The position numbers and the translations under genes are program-made. A stretch of DNA of 58,919 bases, taken from NCBI GenBank assembly GCA_009993005.1, contig JAACUH010000066.1, positions 1 to 58,919 on the forward strand, read 5' to 3'. Source of the DNA: Rhodobacterales bacterium (GTDB lineage Bacteria > Pseudomonadota > Alphaproteobacteria > Rhodobacterales > Rhodobacteraceae). This document shows positions 18,738 to 26,467 of the stretch, piece after piece. The first letter of the stretch is position 1. Every line of letters begins with the position of its first letter. Under the pieces are notes generated by a model, which saw only the letters and a program-made list of their open reading frames with translations, made no database searches and was not told the origin of the DNA.

Positions 18738-19659
18738 GCTTCTTGCCTCCGAATTCGAGATAGGCCCAGGGGATCAGGACAATGGCGACCGAGAGCAGCA
18801 TCATGGTGGATGCCGCAAAGCCCTGGCCGAGGTTCTGCCCGCCGAACATGTAGGAATAGACATACATCGCAGGCATCTGCGACGACAGGCCGGGCCCGCC
18901 CGAGGTCTGCGCCACGACAAGGTCATAGACCTTGATGATACCGGCCGCGATCAGCACCAGCGAGGTGATGAACACCGGGCGCATCATCGGGATGATGATC
19001 TGGATATAGGTCTTGACCGTGCCGATGCCGTCAACCTTGGCCGCCTTCCAGATATCCTCGTCAATGCCGCGCAGACCGGCGAGCATGATGCACATGATCA
19101 GCCCCGTGCCCTGCCACAGCCCCGCGATCAGCAGGCCGTAGAGCACGATCTGCGGGTTGTTGAGCGGGTCAAAGGTAAAGCTCTCCCATCCCATCGAGCG
19201 CACGACATGCTGGATGCCGAATTGCGGGTTCAGGATCCATTGCCACACGAGGCCGGTCACGATGAACGACAGCGCAAAGGGGTAAAGGATGATGGTGCGA
19301 AAGATGTCCTCGCCGCGGATCTTGCGGTCGAGCAGCGTGGCGAGAAAGAACCCGATCACCAGCGTAAAGACCATCGAGAACACCCCGAACTTGCCCAGGT
19401 TGCTGATCGAGGTCAGCCAGCGGTTGTCGGACCAGAGGCGTTCATATTGCGCCAGGCCCACGAATTCGAGCCGCGGCAGAAGCCGCGAATTGGTAAAGGA
19501 ATAGACGATGGTCCAGACGGTGCAGCCCACGAAGATGCCGACCGATGTGATGATCAGCGGGATCGATGCGATCTTGGACATCGGGTTTCGAAACAATCTG
19601 CTGGGCCTGCGCCCGCTCGTCACCGACGACCTTGCGCCGGTATCCTCCACAACTGTCAT
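18730..19659 (-). CDS. Carbohydrate ABC transporter permease (MalF/UgpA type)
   Basis: 309 residues from ATG 19659 behind GGAGGGG. The coupling loop 'DIWKAAKVDGIGTVKTYIQI' is the EAA motif and 'LVWQWILNPQFGIQH' is a characteristic MalF-like loop. Six hydrophobic spans are seen after a basic start. It pairs with the downstream permease. The 172-base gap upstream, after the binding-protein gene, holds a strong hairpin, consistent with fewer permease than binding-protein transcripts. Confidence 0.92.
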   Translation of the reverse strand: MTVVEDTGARSSVTSGRRPSRLFRNPMSKIASIPLIITSVGIFVGCTVWTIVYSFTNSRLLPRLEFVGLAQYERLWSDNRWLTSISNLGKFGVFSMVFTLVIGFFLATLLDRKIRGEDIFRTIILYPFALSFIVTGLVWQWILNPQFGIQHVVRSMGWESFTFDPLNNPQIVLYGLLIAGLWQGTGLIMCIMLAGLRGIDEDIWKAAKVDGIGTVKTYIQIIIPMMRPVFITSLVLIAAGIIKVYDLVVAQTSGGPGLSSQMPAMYVYSYMFGGQNLGQGFAASTMMLLSVAIVLIPWAYLEFGGKKRG

Positions 19660-19783
19660 CGTGGCGTCCCCTCCCTGATCTGGCTTTTGAAACTGGTTTT
19701 TTGTTTTTGGTCCTGAGACGGATCATGTCGCAGGAAAGCGGCCGTGACTATCACCTAATGCGTGTATCGCGGCCTTGACGGAT

Positions 19784-19813
19784 CGGGCCCGACAAGCGTG
19801 CTTGCCGGGCCCG
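19784..19813 (-). terminator. Intra-operon stem-loop after the binding-protein gene
   Basis: A 13-base stem (one G-T pair) with a 4-base CGTG loop lies just after the solute-binding-protein stop. There is no T-tract, so it more likely protects the upstream mRNA or attenuates than fully terminates, a common arrangement in binding-protein operons. Confidence 0.6.
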
Positions 19814-19831
19814 GAGGGTCGATCAGGCCGA

Positions 19832-21061
19832 TCAGTCGGCGGTGGCGATGATCGCGGCGAACCGCGCCTGGCCTTCTTCCGCCGTGATCGACGGGCTGTT
19901 CCAGAACTCGACCATCAGGTCATTGAGCTGGTTGCCCGTGTCCGGCGACAGCAGCATCGTGCCGTCCGGCAGGATATTGCCCGAAGCGAGGATCTCGAGA
20001 CCCTTCTTCATGCAATCGTTGGCGGCGGCGAGGTCCACGTCGCCACGGATCGGCAGCGAGCCCTTGGCGAGGTTGAAGGCGACCTGCGTTTCCGGCTCGA
20101 CCAGCAGGGCGGCCAGACGGAACTGCGCGGCGGTCACTTCGGGGTCGGAGTTCACGGGGAAGTAGAACGCATCGCCCCCGGTCGAGATGATCTCGTTCAC
20201 ACCCAGACCCGGCAGGCAGGTGTAGTCCACCCCGGCGGTCTGACCGGCCACGGCAAACTCGCCCTGCGCCCAGTCACCCATGATCTGGCCACCGGCAGCG
20301 CCGGTGATGACGAGGTTGGTCGCCTGGTTCCAGTCCTGCACGGTCGAGCCTGCCGACAGCGAACGGGCGGCGGCAAAAGCCTCCCAGACGGCCTTGAACT
20401 CGGGGCCTTCGGCAGCTTCGACGCTCTTGTCGCGGTTCACCGCGAGCCAGGCATCGACACCGGCGATGGCGACCGACATCACGCCAAAGGCGCCCGAGGT
20501 CTGCCAGGACTGCTGACCCATCGCCAGCGGGATCTTGCCGGCGGCTTCGAGCGCGGGGGCGGCGGCGACGAATTCGTCCCAGTTGGTCGGAACCGGCACG
20601 CCGGCATCCGCAAAGGCCTGGTTCGACAGCCACAGCCACTGCCACGAGTGGATGTTGACCGGCGCGCAATAGATGCGGCCATCCAGCGTGCAGGCGTCGA
20701 GCAGCGACGACGGGCGGATGATCTCGGCCCAGTTGTTGGCCTCGGCCACTTCGGTGAGGTCCTGCAGCAGGCCGGCGGCGATCAGCTCTTCGGCCTGACG
20801 GCCATGGTTGAACTGGAACGCGCCCATCGGGTCGCCGCCCAGGATGCGGCTGACCATGATCGGACGCGCGGTGTCGCCGCCGCCAGCGATGGCGCCGTCA
20901 ACCCAGGTGTCGCCCGAGGCGTTGAAGGCTTCGGCAAGCTTGCCGACAGCGGCTGCTTCGCCGCCCGAGGTCCACCAATGGGTGACTTCCAGCTCGACCG
21001 CATGGGCCGCGCCTGCCGTGACGATCGCCGTCGCCGCCAGCAGTTTGGTTGTGAGTTTCAC
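19832..21061 (-). CDS. ABC transporter carbohydrate-binding protein (family 1 extracellular solute-binding protein)
   Basis: 409 residues with GTG start at 21061, GAGG at the right distance and a signal peptide 'KLLAATAIVTAGAAHA' cut before 'VELEVTHWW'. 'GEAAAVGKLAEAFNASGDTWVDGAI', 'MGAFQFNHGRQAEELI' and 'GDWAQGEFAVAGQ' fit the sugar-binding-protein family of glucose/mannose-type and oligosaccharide ABC systems. It leads the leftward operon of permeases, ATPase and beta-mannosidase, so a mannose-containing ligand is plausible. The promoter region is shared with a divergent LacI gene. Confidence 0.93.
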   Translation of the reverse strand: MKLTTKLLAATAIVTAGAAHAVELEVTHWWTSGGEAAAVGKLAEAFNASGDTWVDGAIAGGGDTARPIMVSRILGGDPMGAFQFNHGRQAEELIAAGLLQDLTEVAEANNWAEIIRPSSLLDACTLDGRIYCAPVNIHSWQWLWLSNQAFADAGVPVPTNWDEFVAAAPALEAAGKIPLAMGQQSWQTSGAFGVMSVAIAGVDAWLAVNRDKSVEAAEGPEFKAVWEAFAAARSLSAGSTVQDWNQATNLVITGAAGGQIMGDWAQGEFAVAGQTAGVDYTCLPGLGVNEIISTGGDAFYFPVNSDPEVTAAQFRLAALLVEPETQVAFNLAKGSLPIRGDVDLAAANDCMKKGLEILASGNILPDGTMLLSPDTGNQLNDLMVEFWNSPSITAEEGQARFAAIIATAD

Positions 21062-21080
21062 GATTTTATCCTCCCTGGTT

Positions 21081-21114
21081 CTAAATCGTTGTAGATTTTT
21101 CTATATCGATTTAG
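21081..21114. promoter_or_regulatory. Inverted-repeat operator candidate between divergent LacI regulator and ABC operon
   Basis: CTAAATCG (21081-21088) is matched by its exact reverse complement CGATTTAG (21107-21114) across an AT-rich spacer, and a smaller dyad AAATC-N6-GATTT lies within. This is the lowest-GC stretch of the 221-base divergent gap, immediately upstream of the binding-protein ribosome site. A LacI-family operator overlapping the promoter is the natural reading; the spacing leaves open whether one or two half-site pairs are used. Confidence 0.55.
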
Positions 21115-21282
21115 TTTAGTCTGGCAAGTAATTTTGAGACAGGATCGGTAGCGGAGAGGAAACTATCGGTCGCGGCGCCCCGCGGGGCGGCTTGCCTGCT
21201 GGGCCGAGGATCGGTTTTCAAACCGCCCTGAGTCAAGCAAAACATGGGCCTGGGGGATGCTTTGAAGGGCAGGGAAAAGACA

Positions 21283-22311
21283 ATGGCAGCGCAACTTGAC
21301 CCGCCCGGTGCGACGAGCACGGCCAAGCCGACGCTCAAGACCATCTCGCTGCTCAGCGGGCTCGCGGTGCCGACCGTGTCGCGCGCGCTCAGCGATGCGC
21401 CCGACATCGGCGCGCAGACCAAGAAACTGGTGCGACGAATCGCTGACGAGATCGGCTATGTGCCGAATCGGGCCGGTGTGCGCCTGCGCACCGGACGCAC
21501 CAATGTGCTGTCGCTTATCCTCTCTACCGAACATGATGTGATGAACCACACCGCGCGGCTCATCTCGTCGATCGCGGGGGCCTTGCAGGGCACGCCCTAT
21601 CACCTCAACGTCACGCCCTATTTCCCGACCGACGACCCGATGAAGCCGATCCGCTATGTGGTCGAGACGGGGTCGGCCGATGCCGTCATCTTCAACCAGA
21701 TCCAGCCCGACGACCCCCGCGTCGCCTATCTGATGGAGCGCGGCTTTCCCTTTGCGACGCATGGCCGGTCGCGCTGGGCCGACCGGCACGCCTATTTCGA
21801 CTTTGACAACACCGTCTTTGCCGAACTCGCCGTGCGCCGGCTGGTCGCGGCCGGGCGGCGCCAGATCATCGTGGTGGCGCCACCGCTGGACCAGAACTAT
21901 GCGCAGAACATCCTGGCGGGCGTCACCAACGCCGCCGACGCCTGCGGCATTGCCACACCTGTCATCATGCACCACATCACCTCTGACAGCGCGAGCGCCG
22001 ATGTCGAGGCGGCGGTGGGCCGGCACCTTGCCGCGGCGCCTGAGACAGATGGCATCATCTGCGCCTCGACCTCGGCCACCATGGCCTGTGTCGGCGCGCT
22101 CGAAGGCGCGGGGCGCGGGCTGGGCCGCGACATCGACATCTTTGCCAAGGAGGCGATCCCGTTTCTCAACCTGTTCAGACGGGAGATCATGGCGATCAAG
22201 GAGGACGTCAAACAGGCCGGCGAGTTTCTGGCCCGGGCCGCGATCCAGGCGATCCGCGAACCGGGGCTGCCGCCGCTGCAAGGGCTTGACGTGCCGCAGG
22301 ACAATGGCTGA
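21283..22311 (+). CDS. LacI-family transcriptional regulator
   Basis: 342 residues from ATG 21283 (AGGGA upstream); an in-frame ATG at 21244 lacks a ribosome site. The N-terminal DNA-binding region is complete: 'TLKTISLLSGLAVPTVSRALSD' is the LacI helix-turn-helix and 'YVPNRAGVRLRTGRTNVLSLIL' the hinge region. The effector domain includes 'HAYFDFDNTVFAELAVRRLV' and 'DGIICASTSATMACV'. It is divergent from the ABC operon and upstream of two isomerase genes and an oxidoreductase gene, so it probably represses both sides through the shared intergenic operator. Confidence 0.93.
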   Translation: MAAQLDPPGATSTAKPTLKTISLLSGLAVPTVSRALSDAPDIGAQTKKLVRRIADEIGYVPNRAGVRLRTGRTNVLSLILSTEHDVMNHTARLISSIAGALQGTPYHLNVTPYFPTDDPMKPIRYVVETGSADAVIFNQIQPDDPRVAYLMERGFPFATHGRSRWADRHAYFDFDNTVFAELAVRRLVAAGRRQIIVVAPPLDQNYAQNILAGVTNAADACGIATPVIMHHITSDSASADVEAAVGRHLAAAPETDGIICASTSATMACVGALEGAGRGLGRDIDIFAKEAIPFLNLFRREIMAIKEDVKQAGEFLARAAIQAIREPGLPPLQGLDVPQDNG

Positions 22312-22356
22312 CCTAGCAGCAGTAAAACCGCCCCTCACAGATGAAAAGGCAATGCC

Positions 22357-23412
22357 ATGACCACCCAGATCAAGGGCCCCGCCCTGTTTCTTGCGCAGTT
22401 CGCAGGCGATGCCGCGCCGTTCAACACGCTTGAGGGGATCACGAAATGGGCCGCCGGGCTGGGCTACAAGGGGGTGCAGATCCCGACCTTCGACAGCCGG
22501 CTCTTTGACCTCGCCCGCGCGGCCGAGAGCCAGACCTATGCCGACGAGGTCGCGGGCATCTGCGCCGACGCCGGCGTGGAGATCACCGAGCTGTCCACCC
22601 ACCTGCAAGGGCAGCTTGTCGCGGTGAACCCCGCCTATGACCTTGCCTTTGACGCCTTTGCGCCGGCCGATTGCCGCGGCAATCCGGCCAGGCGGCAGGC
22701 CTGGGCTGTCGATCAGATGAAAAAGGCCGCCGTCGCCTCCGAACGGCTGGGCCTGACCACCTCGGTCAGCTTTACCGGCGCGCTGGCCTTTCCCTACCTC
22801 TACCCCTGGCCGCAGCGCCCCGCCGGCCTGATCGAGGAAGCCTTTGCCGAGCTCGGCCGCCGCTGGACCCCGATCCTGGACCATTACGCCGACCATGGCG
22901 TGACCATCGGCTACGAGATCCACCCCGGCGAGGATGTGTTCGACGGCGCCACCTACGAGATGTTCGTGGATGCCTGCGGTGGCCATGTCGCCGCGATGAT
23001 CAACTACGACCCGTCGCATTTCGTGCTGCAACAGCTCGACTATCTGGCCTTTATCGACCTCTACCACGACCGCATCAACGCCTTCCATGTGAAGGATGCA
23101 GAGTTCAACCCCGATGGCCGCCAGGGTGTCTATTCGGGCTACCAGCCCTGGATCAACCGCGCCGGGCGGTTCCGCAGCCTGGGCGACGGGCAGGTCGATT
23201 TTGCGGGGATTTTCAGCAAGCTGACGCAATATGGCTATGACAGCTGGGCGGTTCTCGAATGGGAATGCTGCATCAAATCCCCCGAACAGGGCGCGGCCGA
23301 GGGCGCGCCCTTCATCGAAAGCCACCTGATCGAGGTCACGGGCAAGGCCTTCGATGACTTTGCCGGCGGCGACAAGGACGACGCCGCGATCAGGGCCATG
23401 CTCGGGCTGTGA
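22357..23412 (+). CDS. Sugar phosphate isomerase/epimerase-like TIM-barrel protein
   Basis: 351 residues. Metal-site segments of the xylose-isomerase-like superfamily are visible: 'ITELSTHLQGQL', 'VTIGYEIHPGEDVFDG', 'INYDPSHFVLQQLD', 'NAFHVKDAEF' and 'SWAVLEWECC'. It is larger than the minimal family and includes 'YSGYQPWINRAGRFRSLGDGQVDF', seen in uncharacterised sugar isomerases near Gfo/Idh/MocA genes. It is 45 bases after the LacI gene, and its stop overlaps the next start (GTGA), so the three downstream enzymes are probably co-translated. Confidence 0.88.
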   Translation: MTTQIKGPALFLAQFAGDAAPFNTLEGITKWAAGLGYKGVQIPTFDSRLFDLARAAESQTYADEVAGICADAGVEITELSTHLQGQLVAVNPAYDLAFDAFAPADCRGNPARRQAWAVDQMKKAAVASERLGLTTSVSFTGALAFPYLYPWPQRPAGLIEEAFAELGRRWTPILDHYADHGVTIGYEIHPGEDVFDGATYEMFVDACGGHVAAMINYDPSHFVLQQLDYLAFIDLYHDRINAFHVKDAEFNPDGRQGVYSGYQPWINRAGRFRSLGDGQVDFAGIFSKLTQYGYDSWAVLEWECCIKSPEQGAAEGAPFIESHLIEVTGKAFDDFAGGDKDDAAIRAMLGL

Positions 23413-24281
23413 AGGCGGGCTTCAGCCTTCTTCTGTGGACGACAGAGGTCACGCAGGCGCATCATGGCATCCTGCGCGACCTCGCGCGCGCGGGCTATGA
23501 CGGGGCCGAGATCCCGATCACCGGATCGGGCGTTGCGGATTGCGCGGCGCTGGGCCGGGTGATGGCCGATATCGGCCTCGCCGCGACAGCATCCGGCATG
23601 GTGACGGATGCGGCCGCCAACCCGATGAGCCTCGATCCCTCTGTGGCACAGGCGGGCGTGGATCACCTGCGCCGGCTTGTGGACCGTGCCGTGGCGCTGG
23701 GGGCCGAGGTGCTGATCGGGCCGTTCTTTCAGCCGCTGGGCACCTTCAGCGGCACCGGGCCGACGGATGCCGAATGGGCGGCGCTGGTGCGCGCGCACCG
23801 CGCCATGGCAGATCACGCGGGCGACGCGCTGCGCCTCGCGGTCGAGCCTCTCAACCGGTTCGAATGCTACGGCCTCACCACCGCCGCGCAGGCCGCGCGT
23901 CTGGTGGCCGAGGTCGGGCACAGCCTTTACGGCTCCCTCTACGATACGTTCCACGCCAATATCGAAGAGCGCGACCCGGTCGGCGCCATCACCGCCAGCG
24001 CGGGCGCGCTGGGCTATGTGCATGTGTCGGAAAACGACCGCGGCACGCCGGGGCGCGGGCATATCGACTTTGCCGCGGTCTTTGCCGCGCTGGCGGCGGT
24101 GGGCTATGATGGCTGGATCACGGTCGAGGCCTTCGGCCAGGCCCTGCCCGACCTCGCGGCGGCGACACGGGTCTGGCGGCCGCTCTTTGGCTCCGAAGCC
24201 GAGGTTTACACCGAAGGGCTGGCCCTGATCCGCCAGGGTTGGGCCGCAGCGACAACAGGGAGGGCAGACAATGCCGGTTGA
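23409..24281 (+). CDS. D-tagatose 3-epimerase-like sugar epimerase
   Basis: 290 residues from GTG 23409 overlapping the previous stop. 'LAVEPLNRFECYG' and 'HVSENDRGTPGRGHIDF' closely match the ketose 3-epimerase branch (tagatose/psicose/ribulose 3-epimerases); the Glu residues in 'VEPLNRFE' and in the final 'ITVEAFG' are the expected metal ligands and catalytic pair. Members epimerise free ketohexoses at C3. It is the second TIM-barrel enzyme in a row, so two successive isomerisations, or activity on related substrates, are possible. Confidence 0.85.
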   Translation: MKAGFSLLLWTTEVTQAHHGILRDLARAGYDGAEIPITGSGVADCAALGRVMADIGLAATASGMVTDAAANPMSLDPSVAQAGVDHLRRLVDRAVALGAEVLIGPFFQPLGTFSGTGPTDAEWAALVRAHRAMADHAGDALRLAVEPLNRFECYGLTTAAQAARLVAEVGHSLYGSLYDTFHANIEERDPVGAITASAGALGYVHVSENDRGTPGRGHIDFAAVFAALAAVGYDGWITVEAFGQALPDLAAATRVWRPLFGSEAEVYTEGLALIRQGWAAATTGRADNAG

Positions 24282-25440
24282 GACACGGAAACTGCGGCTG
24301 GGGATGGTCGGCGGCGGCCAAGGGGCGTTCATCGGCGCGGTGCACCGCATCGCGAGCCGCATCGACGACCGGTGGGAGCTGGTGGCAGGCGCGCTGTCCT
24401 CAGACCCCGCCCGCGCGGCGGCCTCTGCGGCAGAGCTCGGTATCGCGCCGGACCGGTCCTACGCCGACTTTCTGACCATGGCCAAGGCCGAGGCCGGCCG
24501 CCCCGACGGGATCGACGCCGTCGCCATCGTGACACCCAACCACATGCACGCGGCGCCCGCCGTGGCATTCCTGCAGGCCGGGATCAGCGTGATCTGCGAC
24601 AAGCCGCTCGCCGCCACCGCCGAACAGGCACAGGCCATCGCGGCGGCGGTCAAGACGGGCGAGGCGGGCACGACGGGCGAGGCGGGCACGACGGGCAAGG
24701 CGCATTTCGTTCTGACGCATAACTATACCGGCTATCCGCTGATGCGGCAGGCGCGCGAGATGGTGGCGCGCGGCGATCTGGGCGCGATCCGCGTGGTGCA
24801 GGCCGAATATGCGCAGGACTGGCTGACCGAAAGCGTCGAGGCCACGGGCAACAAGCAGGCCGATTGGCGCACCGACCCCGCGCGGTCGGGCGGCGGCGGC
24901 GCGATCGGCGACATCGGCACCCATGCGTTCAACCTTCTGTCCTTTGTCACCGGCCTGCGGGCCGAGGCGCTGGCAGCGGACCTGCACAGCTTTGGCCCCG
25001 GTCGCCGGGTGGATGACAACGCCCATATCCTGCTGCGCTTTGCCGGTGGCGCGCGCGGGATGCTCTGGGCGTCGCAAGTGGCGCCGGGCAACGAAAACGG
25101 CCTGCGCCTGCGCATCTATGGTGACAAGGGCGGGCTGGAATGGGGGCAGGAAAACCCCAATGTGATGACCTGGGCGCCCTTTGGCCAGCCCAAGCAGATC
25201 CTGACGCGGGGCGGCGCGGGGCTGGGCGGCGGGTCGGGCCAGTTCACCCGCATCCCGCCGGGCCATCCCGAAGGCTATCTCGAAGGTTTCGCCACACTCT
25301 ATAACGACGCCGCCGACCTGATTTCGGGCGCAGGCGCGGGCGCGTTGCTGCCGGGGATCGCCGAGGGGCTGGACGGGATGTGGTTCATCGACGCCTGCAT
25401 CCGGTCGTCGCAAAAGGATGGCGGCTGGATCGCACGGTAA
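24271..25440 (+). CDS. Gfo/Idh/MocA-family oxidoreductase
   Basis: 389 residues. Rossmann motif 'LGMVGGGQGAFIGAVH', 'VICDKPLAATAEQAQ' (catalytic Lys in 'DKP') and 'GGGAIGDIGTHAFNLLSFV' identify the family; this branch often sits with sugar isomerases in LacI-regulated clusters. The start overlaps the epimerase gene by 11 bases. Between the coenzyme domain helices the sequence has a duplicated six-residue segment, EAGTTG x2, encoded by an exact 18-base tandem repeat. Transcription ends near an inverted-repeat region facing the WecG-type gene. Confidence 0.9.
   Translation: MPVETRKLRLGMVGGGQGAFIGAVHRIASRIDDRWELVAGALSSDPARAAASAAELGIAPDRSYADFLTMAKAEAGRPDGIDAVAIVTPNHMHAAPAVAFLQAGISVICDKPLAATAEQAQAIAAAVKTGEAGTTGEAGTTGKAHFVLTHNYTGYPLMRQAREMVARGDLGAIRVVQAEYAQDWLTESVEATGNKQADWRTDPARSGGGGAIGDIGTHAFNLLSFVTGLRAEALAADLHSFGPGRRVDDNAHILLRFAGGARGMLWASQVAPGNENGLRLRIYGDKGGLEWGQENPNVMTWAPFGQPKQILTRGGAGLGGGSGQFTRIPPGHPEGYLEGFATLYNDAADLISGAGAGALLPGIAEGLDGMWFIDACIRSSQKDGGWIAR
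24661..24696 (+). repeat. In-frame 18-bp tandem duplication in oxidoreductase gene
   Basis: Two exact copies of GAGGCGGGCACGACGGGC encode EAGTTG twice, in a surface-loop position just before 'KAHFVLTHNYTGYP'. It keeps frame. Confidence 0.9.
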
Positions 25441-25487
25441 ACAGGCTGCCTGGCGTGCATGGCGTACCTGGCGGGGGGGGGGGCGCG

Positions 25488-25510
25488 AATAATTTTCGTC
25501 GAAAATTATT
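25488..25510. repeat. AT-rich palindrome with G-tract, copy 2
   Basis: AATAATTTTCG, one base, then its exact reverse complement, 6 bases or fewer after a run of eleven G residues. It is related to the palindromes at 9297-9320 and 25561-25591, and with the latter forms a head-to-head pair in the gap between the convergent oxidoreductase and WecG-type genes. Confidence 0.85.
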
Positions 25511-25560
25511 CTGTGGCGCGGCGGGACCACCCGCGCCAGAGGCCGGGCCGGCGTGCAACC

Positions 25561-25591
25561 CGCCAATAATTTTCGTAGGAAATTATTGGCG
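25561..25591. repeat. AT-rich palindrome with C-tract, copy 3 (inverted), overlapping a gene end
   Basis: Arms of 12 bases (CGCCAATAATTT and its complement) flank TCGTAGG, followed by a run of eight C residues. With the flanking 11-base inverted repeat GCCTGGCGTGC (25448-25458) / GCACGCCAGGC (25605-25615) it mirrors copy 2. The stop codon of the WecG-type gene (25583-25585) lies inside this palindrome. Confidence 0.85.
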
Positions 25592-26335
25592 CCCCCCCCG
25601 CCAGGCACGCCAGGCGTGCCCCGGGAGCACCAGCGCCGCGCGGCTGTAGCGGCCGACCATGCGGCGCGGGTCCGACAGCATCCGCCAGAGCCATTCCGCC
25701 GCGATCCGCCGCACCCAGCGCGGCGCGCGCTTCTGCGACCCGGCGAGGAAATCGAGCCCCGCGCCGATCCCCGCGAACCCCACCGCTGGCGCAAGGGTCC
25801 GGCCCCGCGCCGCCAGCATCTCCTGTTTGGGCGCGCCCAGCGCCACAAAGCAGAGCCGCGCGCCGCTCGCCGCCACCCCGTCGAGCAGCGCGCCCGCGGC
25901 GGCGCCATCCGGGTCGAACCCCATCGGCGGCGCGATCTGCGCCACGATGTCCAGCCCCGGCACCGCCGCGCGCAGCGCCTGCGCCGCCTGTGCGAGGCTC
26001 TGATGCGTGCCCCCCACCAGCGCCACGCCAAGCCCCGCCTGCGCCGCCGCCTGCGCCAGTGGCACGATCAGGTCCGACCCCGGCAGCAAGTCCAGTCGCC
26101 GCCCCGCGAGCCGCGCCAGCCAGACGATCGGGTTGCCGTCAGCCGTCACCAGATCCTGCGCGCCATAGGCCGCGCGAAAGCTCCCGGATCGCGCCAGTTT
26201 CGCCAGATGGTCGAGGTTCAGCGTCGCCAGCGCAAAGCCCTCGCCCGCCTGCCAGCGCTGCCCGACCTCGGCCAAAAGCTGCGCGCGGCTGGCCATGTTG
26301 ACCGTCACCTGTCCTGATCCGACTTTGAAACGCAT
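25583..26335 (-). CDS. WecG/TagA/CpsF-family glycosyltransferase
   Basis: 250 residues from ATG 26335 (GAGAGGG upstream). 'TLNLDHLAKL', 'VTADGNPIVWLARLAG' (the conserved Asp is the proposed base), 'ALGAPKQEMLAA' and 'GFAGIGAGLDFLAGSQKRAPRWV' are the family blocks. Members transfer ManNAc, ManNAcA or glucuronic acid onto a polyprenyl-diphosphate-linked sugar at the inner membrane face, so this gene opens the surface-polysaccharide locus. The last residues (about 'AWRAWRGGRQ') and the stop are encoded by the inverted-repeat element, suggesting the 3' end was remodelled by it. It is divergent from the next operon. Confidence 0.88.
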   Translation of the reverse strand: MRFKVGSGQVTVNMASRAQLLAEVGQRWQAGEGFALATLNLDHLAKLARSGSFRAAYGAQDLVTADGNPIVWLARLAGRRLDLLPGSDLIVPLAQAAAQAGLGVALVGGTHQSLAQAAQALRAAVPGLDIVAQIAPPMGFDPDGAAAGALLDGVAASGARLCFVALGAPKQEMLAARGRTLAPAVGFAGIGAGLDFLAGSQKRAPRWVRRIAAEWLWRMLSDPRRMVGRYSRAALVLPGHAWRAWRGGRQ

Positions 26336-26467
26336 TGCGACCCTCTCGGCTGCCTTCCCTTTGCACGAATGCGGCCGGGCACAAAAGGGTGCGGGCCGGG
26401 ACAAACTGTTGACACGGTCTCATGATGTGACACAGGCACAGGTCGGACAGGTCTGCGTGGGGCTTTC

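Noticed and set aside
25441-25620. Insertion sequence at the inverted-repeat region between the oxidoreductase and WecG-type genes.
   Set aside because: The interval is only about 170 bases, with no transposase frame and no clear target-site duplication.
26405-26467. TTGACA at 26409-26414 as the -35 element of the GT operon promoter.
   Set aside because: No acceptable -10 element occurs 16-18 bases downstream; the match is not convincing alone.
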